A DNA stretch of 64,000 nt from Palaemon carinicauda (lineage: Eukaryota > Arthropoda > Malacostraca > Decapoda > Palaemonidae): NCBI RefSeq assembly GCF_036898095.1, contig NC_090767.1, positions 31,012,405 through 31,076,404 of the forward strand, given 5' to 3'. Positions within the stretch are counted from its first letter, which is position 1. Each line of letters starts with the position of its first letter. The translations under genes were made by a program, and so were the position numbers. This document shows positions 13,046-23,929 of this stretch, in pieces. The notes under the pieces are model-generated. The model worked only from the letters and a program-made list of their open reading frames with translations, was not told the origin of the DNA and made no database searches.

Positions 13046-14890
13046 ACCCTAAACATTGTTCCCTACAAGAAAATGCTGTATTGCTCCTATTATCATAAAT
13101 TTTTATAATTATCACATTTCAATGTAAAAGAAGTTATGTATAATGGCATCTTTATAACTCACACGAGTCACAAATGATGTATTATACCCTTTGCTATTCA
13201 GTCCTACCAAAAACCTGAGAGTATATGTCTGATTTTGATCTCTGACATTCAATGGATTTTACGCTTGTTTTTTACGTTTCAGGCAAGAATTTTATCATTT
13301 CCAAGAGGAAAAGACAATTTCAACATCTTGCTAACATAAGGAAGAAAAAAATTTGTTCTATTAAGAGTTCAGAAGAGGGAAATATCTGTCGTGCAGAGAG
13401 AGAGCGTTCTGTGGAAGGAGAAGGGACTGCCTTTCCTAACACGAGCAAAAGAAGCATCAAATTAGGCCAAAGGATCTCTGTTTATGAGTAAATTATGATA
13501 TATACCATTGTTTTCATTTATCTATAGCCAAAAAGGGACATAAAACTCATAATAATCATGATTAATTAATATTGCCCTTGTAAAAATACAAAGAAAAGCT
13601 TTGAACGCCCTGACATTCACTAATTTTTACGTTATTGGAGGTCTATATGAGGTCTATATAGGATAGTAATCACAGATCTTAGTAATAATTATCAAGGGAT
13701 GGGATAGAATTTGAAAAAAGAATAATTTTCAGGATAAATCGGCCTGGTGTCGCGAAACCGGAGGTCAGAGGCAAAAATTCTATGCAGTTTGGAGATGTCC
13801 TAAATCTCCTTATTAAGTGGTATGAATGACAAAGTCCTGTCATAAAAATCGACATTAGCCAGCAGGCCCTCTTATCAGAGTAGATTATTCATAAGGATCC
13901 TGGGATGTCGATGATTATCCTTACTTTCCAGGATGCTGATATACCTTTCCACATGTTTAATGAAAATGGAAGAATTAGAGTTCGACCTTTCAAATAGAAG
14001 CCCCTAAAATGTTTCAAGTATTCCATATTTATACACACTTCTAATGTTTGCAGAAATAAAAAAAAAAATGTGTAGCCTCTGTTCCAGACCTTTCTATGGA
14101 GAGTATAAACTTGAGGCTAGCGGTTTTAACAGTAACTGAAACCATAAATCCAATGATAGGTTCTGCGAGATTTATAAGTTGGAAGAAGCCGCCCTCAACA
14201 AATCTTGAGTAGAACACATAACTGTGGGACATGCCACAAGACCCCTGAATAAACCAAACAGCTATGCAAAGGCAATATATTAAAGAGAATATATACTACA
14301 GGAGGCATCAAACCCACGTAGTGCTGCCACTAATTTCAAGAAAAGAAATACATCATCTAATGACAGAAAGGTTTTGCATGACAAGGTAAGCATATTGCCT
14401 TCTAAGGCTTTGTCTTGGTGTATTAAAACTGGGGCATTAACCCATTTCTGTACAACCTTCATCCCCCAATAGTAATAACATCTCTCAGGCCATATTCTTA
14501 CCTGATTTGATGGAGATTCCACATGAAACCAAGTTACCAGGTGCACCTGTAGTGGGGAAGGTCCAAAAACCTTATAACTCACCACCTACTAATTGGAAAA
14601 CAGAGAGACCTCCATCTCTCTCACCCCTACCATAAGAAATATTAGAGTTATGATATCAAATAAATATGATCTTATGCCTGTTGATGTTTTTGATCAACCA
14701 GAAAACAGTTTAATTAAATCAGAAAGAGAAGTTGAGGTACACCATCCGCATCACAAATAGATAAAAAGGACAAAAATAAAATCATAAACCCAAAACCCAA
14801 TTTATCAAGACCCTTTCTAATAAAACCATCAAGAAAGAGCGTTAGATCAAAAATTGCTAATGGCATGCCATCATCTTAGAGTTCTTCCAA
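13046..14890. other. No gene recognised
   Basis: Several medium frames (for example + 13252-13491 and - 14280-14585) have no recognisable domain or splice context. The 14280-14585 stretch could be the decayed ORF1 side of the LINE that follows, but I could not read a zinc knuckle in it. Confidence 0.35.
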
Positions 14891-14894
14891 AAAA

Positions 14895-15835
14895 TGAACC
14901 ATAGTTTTTTTCCTTCAATTTGCAATGAAATTGTCAGGGTTTATGGGCCAATATGAAAAACTCAAACTCTTATTTCGTGAGCATTCCCCCATCATTGTAT
15001 GTCTACAGGAGAGCAATCTTGACATATTAGCTATAGGACCCCATATGATCACCGAGTAGGGAGCCAAGTTATTCCACATATATCTTTGTTTATTCCTAAA
15101 CCTCTGCAGGCAGTGGTTGTACAAATTGATATAGGGAAAAAATAAACAATCTACTCTCTGTACCTGCCTCCAAATGATAAGACATCGTATGATAATTTAG
15201 TAGAAGTGATTCAATAGCTCCCTCAACCTTTTCTTTTACTTGGAGATTTGAATGGCTGACATCCCTTGTCGGGTGATGTTTTAGCAAACAGCTAGGACAA
15301 CATTAAGTCATCAATTGTGGAAAACAATGATGTCAGACTCCTTTATACAGGAGAGCCCATACATCCCATGTTCAGACAGGGACTTTGTCATGCATTGACT
15401 TTTCAATTGCAAGCTCTAACTAGCTTCTTGATTTTGATTGGTGAGCATTAGATGATTGTCATACTAGTGATCATGCACCAATCATTATAAACACCAACAA
15501 AGATTGCCACGTTGAAATCTTAACAAGGCAGACTAAGTTAAATTTTGTGAGTTAAGTGAAATCGAGGGGAGTGCGGATCAGTTTGTAATCATTGATGATG
15601 CCAGAGACTTATTGAATGGAACGCTCCATACAGCAGGAATAAATTTGATTCCCTAAACCACAAGATTATTCAAACGACGACCAGTCCCATGGTGGTCTTC
15701 CAAATTAACTGACTTCCACATAGCTACCAGCAAATCATTGACCAGGTTGCGTAGATGCCGTATGTAGGAAAATTTCATAAATGCTTCGTTGTTCTGTAAA
15801 TAAAAAAATCTTTTAGCTATTATTCCGTAAATAAT
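14895..15835 (+). pseudogene. LINE (I/Jockey-type) apurinic endonuclease and linker, heavily decayed
   Basis: Conceptual translation with stops and frameshifts gives GQYEKLKLLFREHSPIIVCL then QESNLDI (the ..CLQE.. catalytic Glu block of LINE endonucleases), PFLLLGDLNG (the GDFN block), a TGEP.H..F/.. block, then DARDLLNGTLHTAGINLIP and RPVPWWSSKLTD..ATSKSLTRLRR. The last two are the typical linker between endonuclease and RT in I-superfamily LINEs. The order is correct and reads on the plus strand. The RT is not attached, because the sequence turns into AT-rich DNA after about 15840. Confidence 0.7.
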
Positions 15836-15839
15836 GGAG

Positions 15840-17035
15840 CCTAACATTAGTAGGTCATGTTAAAGGGAAGGGGTTGCAGGCACAGGTTAATCATGTCACA
15901 GCAATTTAAATTTAAATTCAAATTGCGGGTTCTAAGGATAGTTATCTCTTTCATACATTAATCATCTAATAGATTTTAAAAATCCTTTAATATTGTCATA
16001 ACAATTTCTTATTAATCATTATATTCAGACAAAAAACATCTATTCTGACAATAAATAAATCCAGCCTAAAAAAATTGCTGGTTCTATAAGGAACTTCTCT
16101 TTTTCTGTACTCAAATGAGTTCGCCTATCCTACGAAAACACTTTAAAGTATAATTGTGATGAATAGAAAGTCACAGGCGATATCACTCATTTAAAAATAC
16201 ACGGAATATGTGAATAGGAAATCTCCCTATGTTCTTTCACTCCTTTAATTCATTGATTTATAAGAATGACTAAGAAATCCAATTGAAATTGTTGACAAAT
16301 TTTGGATAATTCTTTTAGAGATGATTTGAATTTATTGATTATTGCAGTCATGTTATTGAAGAGAGTAAGTTAAAGGGCTTCCTTTCCTTAGGGTTTCGAA
16401 GGTGAAGATCCTCATTCTGAATTAAAATCGGAAGGCAGAATTTAGAGTAAATAAGTTAATTTTTACACTGCTGCTTCTTTTCCCCTTTTAGCGGCATTGT
16501 CCGTAGATTAATCACCCGTCCAGCATCTTACAACGGTTTCTAGGACGAAGACAGAAAAGCCCCTGATTGTGGGGCGGCTTTTCGGTACTGCCAGATTCCA
16601 AAGGGGAAATTCAAAGATTTCATGTGGACTTAACTCTCTGGACAGGACACTAGTGTCAAAGGTTACAAACTGCAACATCCGATGTATCTTCTCTGATGGT
16701 GTGGTTGCACTCATGTTCCCGTGGTCAGATCTGTCTTCCTTGCCTGTTGTAGAGAGGAGGTTTTTCGTGGAACCCGTTACCAACATATAATTCTAAGATC
16801 TTTCACACACCTCGGCTTATATTTTTGAGCGTTGGACTTTGCTACTTTTTATGCGAGGTTGTAACCAGTTTGACACCATAAATGGAATACGTATTCAATT
16901 GAATATACACTTGCTGTCTCTACAGTCTTTTCATTTCCGTTATCAAAAAAAATATATAATGAAATTGATAATGTCATCTAAAACAATAGAAATAATAGGT
17001 CTGGCTTTAATTACACCATCATAAGATTTTACCAC
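15840..17035. other. No recognised gene; a 279-bp frame open on both strands at 16508-16790
   Basis: AT-rich DNA with one GC-richer island (16490-16790). There a minus frame (16508-16786, 92 residues, ending ..VLETVVRCWTGD) and a plus frame (16569-16790, 73 residues) are both open. On the minus strand a pyrimidine tract and AG (..TCTCTACAACAG) precede part of the frame, so an exon is possible. No domain was recognised. Confidence 0.3.
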
Positions 17036-17039
17036 TAGT

Positions 17040-17885
17040 TGTGACTAGTCTATTTTCTCATAATACAGTTATCATTTATTGTAATTTACTTTTGAAGGCA
17101 ATTATTGAAGGAGCACTGACTACATTCTTAGTGAGATCATTCCAGGGATTTACAACACGTATACTAAACCTATTTGATCTTCTGACACTCAAAACATGTT
17201 CTCTTTTCTTTAATTTGTAGGTGTTTGTTCATGTGTTGTTGGTATTAAATTCAAAACAATCAATCATATTTAGTCTCAAACCCATGGATGATCTTACATA
17301 CATAGATCAGGTCTCCTTGAAGTCTTCGTTGCTGGAGTGATGTAATTTATAGTCTCCTGCATCTTGTCTCATAAGGCAAACCAGTTTATTAAGGACAAAA
17401 TTTAGTTATTCTCCTTTGGACTCCTTTCAACTTTATCAATGGCTTTTTTTAAGTATGGTGAACAACCCTAGGCAGCATACTCAAGGTGTGGACGGACCAA
17501 AGAACAGGATAATTTGTGACACTTTCTAATATCCATGTGGGTGAAATTCCTAGGCCTACTCTATTAGCTTTAGCCTCTATGCTTCCAATATGTTGGAAAG
17601 GATTTAAATCCCTTGCAATGAGAATTTCCAGGTCTCTTTCACTTCCCGTTGATTAAATTTCTATACCATTCAGTTGGTAAGAAACTTCAGCATTCCCATA
17701 TTCATTATGTATTGAATGCTGTCAAACCCTTTTAACTCAAACTTGGAAGATTTTGAAGGTCTCTCTTCATATTCTGGATGTCTTCATCAGAGTTAAATCT
17801 AACAAAAATGTTTGCATCATCTGCAAACATCAAGGCAGGACATTCAAGTTCGTCTACTTCATTATTTATAAAAGACCAAAATTAA
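17040..17885 (-). pseudogene. CR1/L2-like LINE, reverse-transcriptase C-terminal part
   Basis: On the minus strand the translation with stops reads ELECPALMFADDANIFVRF (FADD active site, about 17810-17850), then GSERDLEILIARDLNPFQHI (typically GSERDLGVLI), GSIEAKANRVGL, WSVHTLSMLPRV, KLKGVQRRITKF, LPYETRCRRL and ITSLQQRRLQGDLIYVCKII (typically TSLE.RRLRGDLI..YKIL). This block order is characteristic of CR1/L2-group LINEs. Many stops show that it is old. The adjoining (GA)n tract at 17890 cuts the upstream side. Confidence 0.75.
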
Positions 17886-17886
17886 A

Positions 17887-17889
<3 letters not shown>

Positions 17890-17954
<65 letters not shown>
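17890..17954. repeat. (GA)n microsatellite
   Basis: About 32 perfect GA units on the plus strand. Confidence 0.97.
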
Positions 17955-17956
<2 letters not shown>

Positions 17957-18419
17957 CAGTAGCATTTGGAAGGCATGATCTCTCACTTACGAAGGAGTTC
18001 TATGTCTAATTATCAGAAGCTCAAAGGGACAGACGCAGAATATATACATCTCCCAAATACAATTCATGAATGAATAATGATTCGAAATATCACTGAAAAT
18101 ATAGGAGTGATGAATTAAAAATTAAAAATAAAGAATATTACAATTACTTAATAATTGCAAATTATAAAGACTTCATTTTGCTAGCATCCTGATATTAGGA
18201 TTTGCAATATACCATTGATGGTTGCAATGTAAGAGGAGGTTAAATAAGCTATGGCTGGTACAGTACATCGATTTTACCGAGAGTCAATTTGACTTTATGT
18301 TTTGGGTACATTAGTGTATTGTTTGTACATTTGTATATTGCCTGAATACAAATATTATTAGATTAATACTGTCTGAAATAGGTTGACAGAAGACAAAAGG
18401 AAACACGAAATTAGTTACT

Positions 18420-18422
<3 letters not shown>

Positions 18423-18484
<62 letters not shown>
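18423..18484. repeat. (CT)n microsatellite
   Basis: About 31 perfect CT units; inverted relative to the (GA)n at 17890. Confidence 0.97.
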
Positions 18485-18487
<3 letters not shown>

Positions 18488-18615
18488 GACGAGAGATATT
18501 CGAATCCCCATCCAATGAATGACTCGAGCAGTACTATTTCACCATAGGTTCTTCTTTAAACGTTTACTAGTTAACTAAATAGAATTTGGTTTATTCGATC
18601 AAATAAACAAATCCA

Positions 18616-18680
<65 letters not shown>

Positions 18681-18682
18681 GT

Positions 18683-18727
<45 letters not shown>
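18616..18727. repeat. (ATT)n followed by (AGT)n compound microsatellite
   Basis: About 65 bp of ATT units switch at 18681 to about 46 bp of AGT/GTA units. A one-base change in the unit has apparently spread. Confidence 0.95.
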
Positions 18728-19121
18728 AGGACATTACGTAAAGCCACAAAGATTGTTCTTAGTGGCCTTAATTTTAGCGTGACAATTGAGTTTAAAGGTT
18801 TACCCCGGACTAAATGACGTCCAGTATATTTGAAGCTATTGCTTAATGACTATTGGTGTTAGAAGCAGAGATTCTGGATCTTGATAAATACAAAATATGT
18901 TTTATTTTTATCATCACTACTGAAGACTTCTTCAGAGAACAAAGAAGTTACTTAAACTACACAAAGGATCGATTCTCAGGACGTCAAAGGTCAAATGACC
19001 TGACCTTTAAGACTCTCCACCAGAGATCAATATCCTCAAATCGGAAATTGATAAAACTCAATAAAAAACAACTTTATTTTATGATCCTTCTTTTCTTATA
19101 TTGCTAGATTCTAAATTCTAA

Positions 19122-19125
<4 letters not shown>

Positions 19126-19188
<63 letters not shown>
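19126..19188. repeat. (CT)n microsatellite
   Basis: About 31 CT units. Confidence 0.97.
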
Positions 19189-19191
<3 letters not shown>

Positions 19192-19332
19192 ATTTGAAGT
19201 AAATTGCCAAATAGTCTTCTATTTGGAGTCTTGTATTTATGCGAAGATGTTACTAACATGATTTCCTTTTCCTACTATTCGATTCTTCCAAGTTGTCATG
19301 CAACGAGAATTGAGTCCAAATCGTCGCTTCCT

Positions 19333-19333
<1 letters not shown>

Positions 19334-19406
<73 letters not shown>
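19334..19406. repeat. (GA)n microsatellite
   Basis: About 36 GA units, inverted relative to the (CT)n 145 bp to the left. Confidence 0.97.
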
Positions 19407-19408
<2 letters not shown>

Positions 19409-19691
19409 AAATCCTCAATGCTCCCTCACACAGATGACACAATGCAAGTTAGTGTTTTTTCTGTGTCTCCTCTCACAGGGCTACAACCAACAGCAATTAA
19501 TCCAAAATATATTGCGTAGGCCAAAAGGATCAACGTTTCTCTAATCAGTTCCAAAGGAGGATTTAAATGCTTTGCTCAAGAACACCTGTTGGATGTCTTC
19601 TCTCTTTGGGAACAATAAGCAGGAGTCTCATTAGGGAGAGGAGTTCACTCACCCCTTTCATGGTCTATATTTGACCCAGTAATGAACTTAT

Positions 19692-19725
19692 GTCTTCTTC
19701 TTCTTCTTCTTCTTCTTCTTCTTCT
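19692..19725. repeat. (TTC)n microsatellite
   Basis: Eleven TTC units. Confidence 0.95.
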
Positions 19726-20227
19726 CCTCACTATGTATGAATACTATCTAAGAAAGAGACTTAATGTTAAGACAAACAATCAGTTTGTGTCTTATAGTGA
19801 ACAATTCCCCTACGGTCAAATTTTCTTTGGTTTTGCTTAATTTTCAGTTTGAGAGGAGTTTTAGTGAAAACAGTAACTACAATTTGAATGTTCCTCTTAA
19901 GTCTACGAATTTACTTACTGATATTTGGGAAGCTCAAACTTGGATGTTATAATGTTGTATTTTCTAAATATTGTGTTTTAAGATGAGATTCAAATCTCTG
20001 GAAAATCAGGATATTGCAATACCAAAGGTTGAAAAGGATGGCAGAACTAAAAATTAAACTGTAACAAAACAGTAACAAAGAATACAGGTTAAATGAAGCA
20101 ATAAAAGTTTCCTTTTATTATTCATTATACTCAGCTGTGTAGACTACGAATTTCCAACTAATCTCCGTTGCATCTTAGCTAAGGATGAAATTATTATCAA
20201 TAAGAGCAGCAACAAAACTATTTTCCC

Positions 20228-20305
20228 GCGTCTGTGGGGAGAACCGAACACTGGTCTTTCTCTTCAAGCCAGTATGATGTTACCACTATACCACAAGACT
20301 CACTT
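20228..20305 (-). ncRNA. tRNA-like sequence, probable SINE head or tRNA pseudogene
   Basis: The minus strand reads TGGTATAGTGGTAACATC, fitting a pol III A box (TRGYnnAnnGG), and about 35 bp later GTTCGGTTCTCC, a near match to a B box (GGTTCGAnnCC). A CTGG...CCAG stem lies between them, but its loop is far longer than a 7-nt anticodon loop. The acceptor ends do not pair over seven bases. It is therefore not a functional tRNA; a tRNA-derived SINE is the best reading. It lies 150 bp outside the LTR element. Confidence 0.45.
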
Positions 20306-20456
20306 GTGATGGGTTAAATTTCAGGCGAACTATATTAGCAGGAGAGTTATGCTTCATGAGGGAGTGACTCGCAGTCCTAGATGGGACTTTCCCGGACAAT
20401 ATCATGTATCAGTCAGGGGAACTATATATGTTGAGAGTAACTGTGTCTGATCAGTG

Positions 20457-20772
20457 TGTGAGGGTTCGAGATGACAGACCATACACAAATGATGCTTTAT
20501 TTCTGACACGGGCAAATTACATTAACCTGTGCGGATAGCAAGGTAGCAAGGTGACTGACCGACCGCAAACAGGTGAAAAATGCGGGGCATTTATGTTTTC
20601 TACAGTTAACATTACAATAAATATGAAAGCACACACTTGACATATAATAATGAAATGTACATAGAAATGAAGGACAGATGATTGCGCGCCGAACTGCATA
20701 GATAATATGTATAGAAAAATATATAGTAAGATGATAATATTGCTGCAAGTATTGTAGGACGCTCTCCTTACA
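20457..20772 (-). repeat. 3' LTR of the Gypsy element
   Basis: Starts TGTGAGGG on the plus strand and ends CTCCTTACA. It aligns along its whole length with 21841-22156, sharing for example GGTGAAAAATGCGGGGCATT and GATGATAATATTGCTGCAAG. The TGTT at the start of the other LTR is TGTG here. Confidence 0.9.
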
Positions 20773-20795
20773 ACTACTCCCCCACCCAAAACAAT
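20773..20795 (-). promoter_or_regulatory. Polypurine tract of the Gypsy element
   Basis: On the minus strand TTTTGGGTGGGGGAGTAGT sits directly against the 3' LTR. This is the expected place and composition for the plus-strand primer of an LTR retrotransposon. Confidence 0.75.
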
Positions 20796-20894
20796 TATTA
20801 AAAGGGGAACATTTGAATGATTGTTTGAGAGAGATAAATAATAAACATAGGCGTTTTTAGTCTCCGTATCGAGACGGGGTTGTAGGTGTCCCCT

Positions 20895-21777
20895 TCATCG
20901 AAATACTAGCGCTGTAGGGTTATTTTCTCCACCTTGTGCATCAGGCAGTTGCAAGATGCCGCGCCGGTGTTGCTGGTTACATTTTACTTGGACTGCGTCT
21001 GGGCGGCCTTCTTGTGTCTTCTGTTTTATTCTGGGGAGACACTCGTGGCACTGCCCTTGCTGCTTGTGTATGTTTTGCTCGTATTTTGTGTGAGAAGGCT
21101 TCAATCTGTCCACGGTCAACCAGTCTTCTGCTCTTTGGACCATGATCTTGAATGCCTTATTTGTCCTGTCCAGCGCACGATACGGCCCCTTGTGCAGACG
21201 TGAGAGTGGGGGACGGTGACCGTCTTGTCTGACAAAGTCATAAGGGAAGGTGTCCAGCGAGGCCGGCCTGAAATGTTTCGTCCTGTCCTTGTAAGTTTTG
21301 TGGCACAGCATGAATTTTCCTGGCCTTTCACGCAGCCTTGCCTGGCTGCGTGAAAGGTGTCTTTGGTGTCTGAAATGGAAGGGAATATCTCTCCAGGGAC
21401 CACGAGGGTATCCCCATAGACTTTTTCTGCTAAAGATGCATCGCCGTTTGCTTTCGGAGCCGTTTGAAGGCCTAGGAGGACCCAGGGGAGTTACTTGACC
21501 CAGTGCTCATCCTTGCATTGGGACATTAGTGCCTCCTTCAGGGACAGAAGGCTCCTTTCAGCATGCCGTTGGCTGTGGGATTGTAGGCAGTCGTACTGTG
21601 CAAGTTGGTCCCCATCAGGCGGGCGAGAAATGCCCACAGGTCCGAGATAGAGGCCGGCCACCTGTCGGTTGTCATGTCGTCTGGGACCCCGAAACGGCTG
21701 AACCAGCATGAGAGAAGGTCCTGGGCAGAGGCGTCTGTTGATGGCATTAAGGTGAATGGAGTCGCGAGCCCTAACAA
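20895..21777 (-). pseudogene. Gypsy integrase remnant
   Basis: The catalytic core (21777-21538) reads FSRFGVPDDMTTDRW then LMGTNLHSTTAYNPTANGML. It keeps the second catalytic Asp (TTD) and the H-S-T-T-A-Y-N-P-T-A-N-G-M block, but the frame is lost just where the third acid should be (GMLK.. in place of GMVE). The C-terminal domain (21311-20895) reads FVRQDGHRPPLSRLHKGPYR, ALDRTNKAFKI and WLTVDRLKPSH, the standard end of Gypsy integrases. Gag, protease, RT and RNase H have been deleted between the primer-binding site and the integrase. Confidence 0.85.
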
Positions 21778-21820
21778 TTTTTTTTTTCTTTTTTAAATCT
21801 CCATTGTAAGTCTGTTAGAG

Positions 21821-21838
21821 GAAACTCTGGGGTCACCA
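21821..21838 (-). promoter_or_regulatory. tRNA primer-binding site
   Basis: Two bases inside the 5' LTR the minus strand reads TGGTGACCCCAGAGTTTC. The first ten bases complement a tRNA 3' end of the form GGGGTCACCA, as in arthropod tRNA-Trp, a primer used by some Gypsy lineages. The remainder does not match well, so the tRNA identity is tentative. Confidence 0.6.
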
Positions 21839-21840
21839 CT

Positions 21841-22156
21841 TGTTAGGGCTTGAAATGACAGACAATAGACGTGTGATGTTTTATTTCCGACATTGGCAAA
21901 GTCCATTGACCTGTGCAGACGACAAAGTAGCAAGGTGACTGACTGACTGCGAACAGGTGAAAAATGCGGGGCATTTGTGTTTTCTTCAGATATCATTACA
22001 ATAAATATGAAAGCCCACGCTCGACATCTAATAATGAAATGTATATAGAAATGAAGGGCAGATGATTCCTGGGGCGGATTGAATGAATATATGTACAGAA
22101 AAATATATACAAAGATGATAATATTGCTGCAAGCATTATAGGACGATGTCCTTACA
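21841..22156 (-). repeat. 5' LTR of the Gypsy element
   Basis: Runs TGTTAGGG...GTCCTTACA, colinear with the LTR at 20457-20772. AGTG follows it directly at 22157-22160. Confidence 0.9.
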
Positions 22157-22312
22157 AGTGAATCACAGTCGTCTGAGATGGAGTTTCTTTTCTCTTCCTT
22201 CCGTCATTGGTCGAAGGAAAATATTCTCAAGTTAACTTCTTAGTTTCCTTTCTATTTTCTCTTGCCTTTATTGCCTTGATTGCTTAGCTTCTGGGTGCAT
22301 CTATTTTATAGT

Positions 22313-22317
<5 letters not shown>

Positions 22318-22381
<64 letters not shown>
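22318..22381. repeat. (CT)n microsatellite
   Basis: About 32 CT units; a second, degenerate CT-rich patch follows at 22431-22449. Confidence 0.97.
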
Positions 22382-22382
<1 letters not shown>

Positions 22383-22657
22383 AATAGCCGCTGTGAATAA
22401 GGAAAAAAAAGAATCCACAATTGCTGTCTTTTCTCTCTTTCTCTCTCTAAATCTAATATTAAAAGTTTATTAGCTAGTGTTCGTAGAAATAACTGTTCAT
22501 TATAAAATCTTGTGACAGAATCTTCAAATAGTTTGGTTTTTTTTTTTACCTTTCAAGAATTTGTATCTTCTTTCATAATTATTCACAATAATCTTAGATT
22601 ATACACGTATTATTATATACAAAGATTTAGTATAATACACCCAGAGTCACACACCCA

Positions 22658-23929
22658 GACTCATTAGCTGAAGCCAAGAGGATTGCTAACAACTTTGCAG
22701 ACAGAGCAAAAAGCACCAATCTACCTCCGCAAACTATTAACAGGCAGAGAACACTGCTCCCAATCAGGAACAACATAATTGAAGCAGCCTGCAACATGGT
22801 AGATGATACTGATCACCCCTACACCATGGAGGAACTTAACACGACCCTCGCAAAAGGCAGGAAGGACATTGCCCCTGGAGCCTACCTCATCACATAGAGC
22901 ATGCTAAGGAACATGGGAAACCATGCTAAGTTAGTCTACTTGCATTTGATTAACAGGACACACACGGAAAGACTACGTCCAACCACATGGAACCAGCAGG
23001 ACACCAAACCAATTCCAAAACCCAACGAGCCAGACACCTACCGACCAATAGCTTTGATAAGCTGCACAGAGAAAGTAGCTGAGAGAATGGTACTCAACAG
23101 ACTGCAGTGGAAAATAGGCCAACAACATCATCGCCTATATGCCTACAGAAGCGGCATAGGCACTCAAGAATGCATTACAGATGACCTCTCAACAATTAAT
23201 GACAAAAAAACCTTTGTCATATTCCTCGATCTCGAGAAAGCCTTTGAGCTAGCCAGCTCACCAGCTATACTCTTCACACTTGTTGAAAAAAGAGTGAAAG
23301 GACACTTACTGGCCTGGACTCGAAACTACACACTGAACCGAGAAGCCAGAGTCACTTTCCAAGGAAAAACCACTTAGTTCATCCCCCTAGAAAACGGTAC
23401 ACCACAAGGGGGCATACTAAGCCCCTACCTTTTCAATCTACTAATGGAGAGCTTAGCCACTTTAAACCTTCCAAATGGGGTCGAAATTTTCATATATGCC
23501 GACGATATATGCATAGTATGTCCACATAAAGCTCATGCAAGAAATGTCACTCAAAAAGCACTTGACATGATCCAAGCCAAATGCAATGAACTTGGCCTAA
23601 AGATCAACACCAACAAAACAAAAGCAATGGCTATAAGACATTCGCAAAACCCTCAGAACTTCACATTGAAGGGTGAAGAAATCGAATGGGTGAGTAAATT
23701 CATGTACATTGGGGTAATCATTAGCAAAACCCTATCACCAGCCAATGAAGTAACCTACCTCAGGGAGAAGACAAAGATTTTTCTATCAGCCATGAAGCAA
23801 ATGACCTCCCTAAAACAAGGAGTATCAAATAACCTCCTAAGACTGTTTTATCTACATGCAATTCGATCCCATATCGATTATGCAGCACCCACACTCACTA
23901 GTCCAAAACAATGCCATGAGACTCATTAG
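22658..23929 (+). pseudogene. LINE reverse transcriptase
   Basis: One frame runs from 22658 to 23929, broken only by stops at 22895-22897 and 23375-23377. Motifs in order: YTMEELNTTLAKGRKDIAPG (usual ..AL...K.TAPGxDGI), PIPKPNEPDTYRPIALISC, VIFLDLEKAFELA (motif A; F-x-D-L-E-K-A-F-D with the last Asp changed to Glu), ENGTPQGGILSPYLFNLL (motif B, 23390-23443), IYADDICIV (Y-A-D-D active site, 23495-23506), and GLKINTNKTKAMAI (motif D). Both stops sit where sense codons are expected. After 23929 the reading frame shifts. Confidence 0.88.

Larger units (their letters stand above)
17955..20215. other. Microsatellite-rich intergenic DNA, no gene recognised
   Basis: Apart from the separately listed tracts, the sequence holds short frames only (for example + 18853-19107 and + 19764-19952). 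None of these shows a domain. Confidence 0.4.
20457..22156 (-). mobile_element. Ty3/Gypsy LTR retrotransposon, internally deleted (1.7 kb)
   Basis: Two direct 316-bp LTRs (20457-20772 and 21841-22156) flank about 1.07 kb of internal DNA. Each LTR runs TG...CA, and AGTG occurs immediately outside both ends (20453-20456 and 22157-22160), a 4-bp target-site duplication. In the element's own (minus) sense, a primer-binding site follows the upstream LTR and a purine tract precedes the downstream LTR. Only integrase coding remains. The two LTRs are roughly 85% alike by eye, so the insertion is old. Confidence 0.88.

Noticed and set aside
17753..19519. Arg-Glu repeat frames
   Set aside because: Products of the (GA)n microsatellites.
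22157..22200. Similarity of AGTGAATCACAGTCGTCTGAGATGG to 20363-20390 as a longer target duplication
   Set aside because: The match is imperfect and lies about 90 bp away from the LTR edge on the left; only AGTG abuts both ends.
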